Below, piece by piece: positions 57,791 through 64,000 of a stretch of 64,000 bases of DNA. Source of the DNA: Blasia pusilla (lineage: Eukaryota; Marchantiophyta; Marchantiopsida; Blasiales); the NCBI GenBank assembly GCA_050084515.1, contig CM114272.1, forward strand, positions 52,638,001 to 52,702,000, read 5' to 3'. The notes under the pieces were generated by a model that did not search any database, was not told the origin of the DNA, and saw only the letters and a list, made by a program, of their open reading frames with translations. Each line of letters begins with the position of its first letter. Within the stretch, counting starts at the first letter, position 1. The position numbers and the translations under genes are program-made.

Positions 57791-58611
57791 ATACTCCCCC
57801 TCAAGCTCATATTGATATCTCTAACGCCTAAATCATATCTAAACATTTCAAACTTATCTCTAGACAATGTCTTTGTAAAGATGTCAAAAATTTGTTGATC
57901 TGTATCTATATACACAAGATCAATTTCTCCTACAAGCACTTTTTCTCTGGTAAAATGATAGTGCACCTCAACATGCTTTGTATGAGCATGAAATACAAGA
58001 TTATTAGCAAACTTGATGCTACTAATATTGTCTGCATATATTACACTAGGTCCTTAATTACTAATACCAATTTCAAAAAGAAATCGATGAAGCCACACCG
58101 CCTCACAGGCTGCATTGGTTGCTCCTCTGTACTCAGCCTCTTTGGAAGATAAAGCAACTTTAGGTTGCTTCTTTGAAGCCCAACTTATAACTTCGCTTCC
58201 CAAAGGAAATGAATAACCAGATGTGGAGTGTCGATCAGACAAGCGTCCTGCCCAATCACCATATGTGAATCCTTGTAATTGAAAACTCAGAGAAGGTTCA
58301 TATTGAATCCCGAATTGAATAGAGAATTTTACATACCGCATAATCCTCCTCACAACATCAAGGTGAGGTTTTCGAGGTGCTTGCATAAACTGGCTCACTA
58401 GGCCAACAACATAACTCAAATATGATCTGGTTATAGTTAGATAGATCAAACTTCCAACCATGCGCATGTACATATTAGAATCTGCAAGCAACTCTCCTTC
58501 ATCCACTCTTAGCTTCACACTCTGGTCCAACGGTGTAGAGATTGGCTTACAAGCCGTTGTACCATATTTTGAAAGCATATGAAGAGCATATTGTCGTTGT
58601 AGTAACCACAT
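57781..58611 (-). pseudogene. Copia RNase H domain, interrupted
   Basis: Frame 58611-58054 reads YALHMLSKYG, CKPISTPLD, MVGSLIYLTITRSYLSY, SRFM-like QFMQAP, YGDWAGRLSDRHSTSGY and ALSSKEAEY, the RT connection and RNase H of copia Pol. After a stop, frame 57966-57781 carries the tail (IDTDQQIFDIFTKTLSRDKF). The usual ADxFTK motif has become FDIFTK. It is inactive by interruption. Confidence 0.85.
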
Positions 58612-58703
58612 GCTCTCTCCAACCTTGATAAACTCAATACCATGAAATACTTGAGTTCTCCCAAGTGCTTCATATCAAATTCTGCTTGCAACTTAAGCTT
58701 GAC

Positions 58704-59597
58704 TTATTGTACCATTTCTTCAATACTCCCAGTAATCAAGGGATCGTCAACATACAACACAATGAGAAGCGTATGATCTTGTCCTCTCAAGACATATAAT
58801 GAAGAGTCAGAATCACATACCCTAAAACCCAACTCTTGTAGGATGTATGTAATCTTGCCATACCAAGCTCTTGGAGCTTGTTTGAGCCCGTACTGAGCTT
58901 TCTTCAACTTGCATACGCGCAATGGAAACTTGGGATGCTCGTATGCAGGTGGTTGATTCATATATACCTCCTCATATAGATCTCCATTCAAGAAGGCATT
59001 CTTGACGTCCATGTGATGTAATCTCCACTTCTTACTTCTTGTAACTGCAACCACTGTTCTCGTATTTTCCATCTTTGCAACTGGGCTAAATATTTCCTCA
59101 TTATCGATACCATATTGTTAAGCATAGCCCTTAGCCATCAATCTCGCTTTGTATCTGTTGATTGTACCATCTTGATTGCGCTTGATTTTGTAAACCCATT
59201 TGGAGCCAATAGCTTCCTTACCGGAAAGTATATCAACCAGCTCCCATGTTTGTTGATGTCTTAATGCAGCAAGCTTTTCCTCCATAGCTTCAATCCATTC
59301 AACTTTACTCGTAGCTTCTTCAAAATAACTCGGCTCTTGCTCTTGAAGGGTAGTCATCATATATGCATGATGTATTGCAAGGAAACCTTCATTTATGAAT
59401 CTATGAATTGGATGTGTAACTCTACTTGATCTTTGAAGTTGTTGTTCAGAGGTAGATGCCTCTAACACATGACTCGAGCTCTGACTAGTGTCAAGAGACT
59501 GAATATGTACTCTTCCCATCCATGGACTCACACATTTAACTGATGAATCTAGGACCTCTCCTAATCCTGCACTAGTACTTGGGGAAGTTGAAGACAA
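58704..59597 (-). pseudogene. Copia reverse transcriptase, interrupted
   Basis: Frame 59597-59118 has EAMEEKLAALRHQQTWELV, GSKWVYKIKRNQDGTI and KARLMAKGYA. After a stop, frame 59072-58704 has HHMDVKNAFLNGDLYEEVYM, KAQYGLKQAPRAWY and the intact catalytic box LYVDD. These are diagnostic copia RT blocks. The break is a stop in the YLQK-type region between them. Confidence 0.9.
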
Positions 59598-59699
59598 TTT
59601 CTATTGATTTACAGTCATATTCTCCCTCTCAACAGACGAGTTCAGAGATGGAATAGGCTCAGATGGAGCATACCATGACTTTAGCTTATCAAAGAAAAC

Positions 59700-60590
59700 A
59701 TTCTGACTAATAATAAACCGCCTAGAGGATGGAATGTAGCAGTTATACCCTTAGTTCCATCAGCATAGCGAATGAAGATACATCTTCAGACTTGGGATCT
59801 AATTTCTGACGTCTCTCAGAAGGAACACGAGCATAACAAATACAACCAACTACTTTCAAGAAGGAAAAATCAGGTTTACTTCCTGTGAAGACTTCGAATG
59901 GAGTTTTATCATGAACTCATGCTGTTGGAGTTCGGTTGATTAAGAAGACTCCACATGCTACAACCTCTGCCTAATATATCTTAGGCATATTTTTCTCATT
60001 CAGTATAGCTTGTGCCGCTTTAGTTATATGTCGATTCTTCCTCTCAGCCAGTCCATTTTATTGTGGAGTGTAATGGCAAGTCACTTGACGTTCGATGCCA
60101 TTCCGACGTAAATAGTCATCAAACTCTATTGAAAGATACTCTCCTCCTCCATCACAACGCAATTTCAGAATATGTTCTCTAGTCTGCTTTTCTAATATAA
60201 TTCTGAATATTTGGAACACTGAGAATACCTCTGACTTGGCTTTCAGAAAGTATACCCATATATACCTAGAGAAGTCATCAATAAATGAAAGAAAGTATTA
60301 GCAACCACTAAGGCTATGTTGTGATGTTGTGCACACATCACTATGGATCAACTCCAATATCTTGGATGCTCTTCTACGTTGCTTTGGAAAAGGAAATCTA
60401 GCTTATTTTCCAAATTGGCAAGCATGACATACCTCTAACGTAGCACGATTCTCTAATTTAGGGAGTCCTATTACTATATTAGATGATGAAAGACTCTGTA
60501 ATCTTTAAAGACTCATATGTCCAATTCTCTTATGACACAGATTTAGATCTGTGACTTGTTGTCCGGTTTGACCATACATTGTTGTTTGAA
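59700..60590 (-). pseudogene. Copia integrase region, heavily mutated
   Basis: Short minus-strand pieces match the copia integrase region between protease and RT: a GHMSLQRLQ-like stretch near 60500, an RNGVAERKN-like stretch near 60040-60070, and a C-terminal part near 59900. No frame is open over more than a few dozen codons. The catalytic residues cannot be followed with certainty. Confidence 0.55.
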
Positions 60591-60591
60591 T

Positions 60592-60999
60592 CTATCGCAT
60601 AGAAACATCTAATTTGAACATTTTTCCAAATCTAGTTACTTTGGCTATCGTAGTCTTGTCATCCATTGTTTCAATGAAATAACCATCTACATTAAACTTC
60701 ACTTGATAACCCTGTTCTACTATCTGTCGTACAAAGATCATGTTTCTTGCAATGGTAGGAATATAGAAAACATTTCCAAGAGCACAAAGACCATCTGATG
60801 CTATTGGAACTTTACCGATATGCGTGATATGATCTTGAGTTTCATCTCCTATGAGCACAATTGTTGGATCTTTCATTGGCTCCAAACTACTGAACCATTT
60901 AGCTTGTGAGGTCATGTGATTAGATGCACCAAAATCAATGTACCAATCTTCTGTCGAGTCTTTCTTGACCATTGCTCCCATATGATGAGTCATGACCAA
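60592..60999 (-). pseudogene. Copia aspartic protease and pre-integrase region
   Basis: The frame reads DWYIDFGASNHMT, where copia proteases have DSGAS: the Ser/Thr next to the catalytic Asp has become Phe. VLIGDETQDHITHIGKV, NVFYIPTIARNMIFVRQI and FKLDVSMR follow, as in the family. The protein would normally mature Gag-Pol. Confidence 0.8.
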
Positions 61000-61990
61000 G
61001 AGATGCTCTGTTTACGAATGTTGTTGTTCTTGGTATTGCTCTTGGTGTTGTTGCTCAACATAATTTTGTTGCTGTAAGGCTCATGTTCTCATATCTGCCT
61101 TCTTCTTGAAGCAAAACTTTGCATAGTGACCCTTTTTTACCCAAAGTAATTGCAAGATCCACGGACCCTCTGCTGTTGACCTCAACCCCGACGGTTTCCA
61201 CCATCAGCATCTAGTGATTGTGTGTGGTACTGGTTTGTAGTTGATTGAGTGACGTTATATCGAGTGCCCCTTCCTCCATATGCTTGATATCCATCACGAC
61301 CACGAAAGTTTCAGCCACGATCCCTGCCTCTGTTTGATCCATAACGTGCAAATAGCGCACTCTCTAGGAGACTATACGAGATACCCCTGCCTACTAGGCG
61401 CATCTCTTCACTGATTAACAGACGGACTAACTCTTGAAAGATTGGATACTTCTCTCTCAAAGAGATAGAGGTCTCAAAGGACTTGTAATCCTTTGGAAGG
61501 CCTTAAAGACTGAACAATATCAGATCATCATATTCTACTGTCACTCCAATGCTATTCAACTGATCAACAATATATCTGATATTCAAAATATAATCATTGA
61601 TGCTCTGCGATGCATTCCTCACTTCGTTCAATTGCTGTTTCAATTGAAGCTTTTTGGCCTTTGTAGATGTCAGGAACAACTTTTCCAATGCATCTCAGGT
61701 CTCCTTCGGAGTATCAACATCTTGAATGTGACCTATCATTGGCGAACTGATTGTTATTAAAATGTAGTGGATTACTTGCCTTACGCGTTTATTCTAGGCG
61801 CAAACATTCAAGTCTGCTGAGTCACCTTTTGGCTTGGCCTCATCACATGTGACAAGCTCCCGTAATTCTTGACCCATGAAAAATTGTTTCATGCGAAACT
61901 TCCAGACATTGTAATTCTACTTATCTAGCTTTTCTCCTGTGATTGTTGTTGAGGAATACTCTATGACGAACGATTTCACTCACAAAAATG
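61000..61990 (-). pseudogene. Copia Gag, interrupted
   Basis: The start region reads VIEYSSTTITGEKLD, then a stop, then NYNVWKFRMKQFF. The middle (61688-61503) reads KLFLTSTKAKKLQLKQQLNEV. The zinc knuckle near 61100-61170 has lost a Cys and contains a frameshift (CNYFG, then KKGHYAKFC). Several in-frame stops are present. Confidence 0.75.
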
Positions 61991-62485
61991 TAATTTCAGG
62001 CTTTCTACTGCTCCAATTGAAGCATAGACCACTCACACATAGAAATGGATCTGAAATTTGCCAAAATTGATCAACTGTATGAAAGAACTAGTCAAAATTG
62101 GCAAGTAGAGAGCAAACTGCACAACTAATTGCACTTTCCTACACTGAAATTGCTAATGTATGAGATGAAAATGTCAAAAATAAGCAATTTTGTGTGCGTT
62201 GGAAATCTCTCGACGAGCTCTACAAGACGGCTAGAATCAAAATTTGGCATCATTCTAGCCACTGCGGACTTAGATGGCTTAATCGATGGGGAAAGCCTTA
62301 AAAAACGCCTCCAAAGTTTCATCACCGTCAAAGCTCCTCTTGAAATCTGCACCCACTGAGCTCTGAATAAAATTTCCTTCTCCCAAACTGAAATTGTGCC
62401 CTTTCTTGCCTCTCTTCCCTACTTCGTGTGAGTGCCAAATGTAGCAATTTAGGTGTCTCATGAGCTTGACTGTAACTCAATCTTC
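61991..62485 (-). other. Copia 5' LTR and leader, boundary unclear
   Basis: The 62400-62486 edge matches the 3' LTR edge. The rest (61991-62400) does not align with the 3' LTR and may be leader or a replaced LTR. No primer-binding site was recognised. Confidence 0.4.
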
Positions 62486-62768
62486 AATAGCCCTCCCTTC
62501 TTTAAACTTAACTTTCCCTCCTATATTCAAAATGCTCTATCCCTCCTTCCCCCTCCAATAAAAAATTGAAACTTCAAAAGAATCATTAAGAGACCTTTAT
62601 TTGTTGAAAATTAATTCCTTTCTGTATTCCCCTCCCATGTAGGAAATTTAATCTACCTCTTGTCTTTAACTTATTGGAAATTAAACACTTCAAAAAACCC
62701 TTCTCTCCTCAATTTAACATCTTTCAGTGCTAAAAATTATACATCCCTAAAAAATATCCTTGAGACGT

Positions 62769-64000
62769 CTGTCGTGGGCATACACATGGCTGTCACCGAA
62801 CACACACATAAACACGCACAATCCCATGTGAACTCATGTCATCCAAACAACGAGACCCTTTTGAAAAATGAACTTCTTTGGAAAAATTCCTTACAAAAAA
62901 AATCTTTGGTTAAAAAAGTATTGTTACTCCTCTTCCCCTCATTTGCAAGCCCCCCCCCCCCCGCCCCCCCAAAACTCCCAAACCACCTGGATAGATCACA
63001 TGACCCAAGTACTCAACATGCTCATGGAAGAACTTACACTTTCCTGGATGCAAACGTAGACCATGAGCTTTCAACCGCTCAAACACCATCTGCAAATGTA
63101 TCGATGCTCCTCCACCGTGTTACTAAACACCAAGATATCATCAATGTAACACCGGAACAAAATCCAACCCTGCTAGGATCCTGTCCATCACTCTTTGAAA
63201 CTCGCGGTGCATTCTTCAACCCAAAGGGTAAGAATTTCCACTGGTACAAACAATCCTTGCCATGAGAGTTGACATCCCAAAATCTTTGTCTTGGCCTTGT
63301 CACTCTCCCGAATCGGCAATTGATGGTATCTCGCCCAAAGATCCAAAATCTGAAAATCTTTTCTGTCCCACCACATCAAAGATCTCCTCAAGTGTAGGCA
63401 TGGCATACCTATCGGCCTTGGTTTGCCGATTGATAGGACGGTAATCTCCACACATCCGCCTATCGTGTAGTTGCCATGCATATCCTTTTTAGCGAGCATG
63501 ACAGTGGGCGATGCATACTCTCCATGCGACAACTCCACTAATCCAGCCTCCAAAAGGTCCAACGCCCTACTCGAATCAAGTCCCTCTCCATATCACTATA
63601 TCGATAGGGACGACGGAAGATTGGCGTATCACTAGCCAAATCAATCCGTATACCGGGTCCAACCAGAGAACCCAACTCCTTCATGCTAAAGGCAAAACAA
63701 CTCCTATAAGCACGTAGGAGGCTGTGTCAGCGTCGTTTCTCACCTCCCGTAAGCTTGGGCCCAAGTAATGGCTCCCAAGTCTCCTCCACTAGCATACTAG
63801 AGGGAGAGGCGATGCCATTGGTCACACATAATCCCCTCACAAGATGGTACACCCTTAGCTACACCATCATCTCGAGCAAATAACTCCTCCACCAAAGATG
63901 AGCAACCAACTCCACATGCCCACCATTACATCCCATCTACTCCAAGGATGCAAAATACTACTCTCCTCTTTGACCGATGCCTCTACCTGGCCCCGGTAGC
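62769..64000 (-). mobile_element. Internally deleted relic of the PHD-finger family, cut by the window end
   Basis: From 64000 down to about 62975 the minus strand follows the large element from the methyltransferase/RT junction through RT. Blocks include LLEAGLVELSHGEYASP, WKFLPFGLKNAP and GKCKFFHEHVEYLGHVIYPGG. It then jumps to the B terminus at 62769-62855 (TGTCGTGGGCATACAC on the plus strand). RNase H, integrase and PHD are missing. At the junction lies a C-tract on the plus strand (62951-62970). Frameshifts are common. Confidence 0.8.

Larger units (their letters stand above)
57350..62486 (-). mobile_element. Decayed Ty1/copia element
   Basis: On the minus strand the order is Gag, protease, integrase, RT, RNase H, which is the copia order. 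The two ends share about 65-80 bp (the 57790 and 62486 edges, both reading ...CTCAATCTTCA on the plus strand). Beyond that the LTRs do not align well, so one is rearranged or replaced. A purine tract (GAGGGGGAG on the minus strand) lies next to the 57790 edge. Stops and frameshifts are present in all domains, so it is not autonomous. Confidence 0.85.

Noticed and set aside
1-64000. CRISPR arrays, rRNA and tRNA genes, bacterial operons
   Set aside because: No regularly spaced short repeats with unique spacers were seen. No tRNA or rRNA sequence was recognised by eye, though a covariance-model scan was not possible.

Overview
This window is nuclear DNA of a land plant, most plausibly a non-seed plant such as a moss or another bryophyte or lycophyte; the exact lineage is an inference. 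The evidence is two spliced plant genes (eIF4A and a plastid-targeted coiled-coil protein), GC-richer gene islands in AT-rich repeat DNA, Ty1/copia and Ty3/gypsy retroelements including a chromovirus, and short Helitrons. No bacterial-style operons, rRNA genes, tRNA genes or CRISPR arrays were recognised.

Layout. 1-2405: 3' part of a chromovirus (RNase H, integrase, chromodomain, LTR). 2406-3275: minus-strand tail of a second Ty3/gypsy-like family whose integrase C-terminus ends in a PHD finger. 5600-8500: three-exon gene for a small plastid-targeted protein. 10100-15350: GC-rich island with two related minus-strand genes of unknown function. 15847-17290: four-copy tandem repeat of about 345-370 bp. 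17300-32990: AT-rich, with several decayed gypsy relics. 32995-41598: nearly complete but mutated copy of the PHD-finger family. 41600-50100: AT-rich repeat DNA with two head-to-tail mini-Helitrons. 50400-53700: eIF4A gene, promoter telo-box and probable 5'UTR intron. 57350-62490: decayed minus-strand Ty1/copia element. 62769-64000: another minus-strand relic of the PHD family.

The most unusual object is the 32995-41598 element. Its polyprotein is Ty3/gypsy-like: zinc-knuckle Gag, aspartic protease, RT/RNase H and DDE integrase. Its ends are not ordinary LTRs. A 367-bp unit (A) stands alone at the 5' end. The 3' end reads B1-A2-B2, where B is about 101-106 bp. The whole is bounded by TG...CA and by the 4-bp direct repeat GCAC. 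This A1-body-B1-A2-B2 order is the split-direct-repeat order known from tyrosine-recombinase retrotransposons (Ngaro, PAT, VIPER), but this element encodes a DDE integrase. It also carries a C-terminal PHD finger and, between protease and RT, a segment resembling the last motifs of a C5-cytosine methyltransferase with no visible catalytic core. Four other fragments in the window end at the terminus of B, which supports that terminus as real.

The two confident host genes are housekeeping genes and show no functional link to each other. Most of the remaining sequence is transposon debris at different stages of decay.
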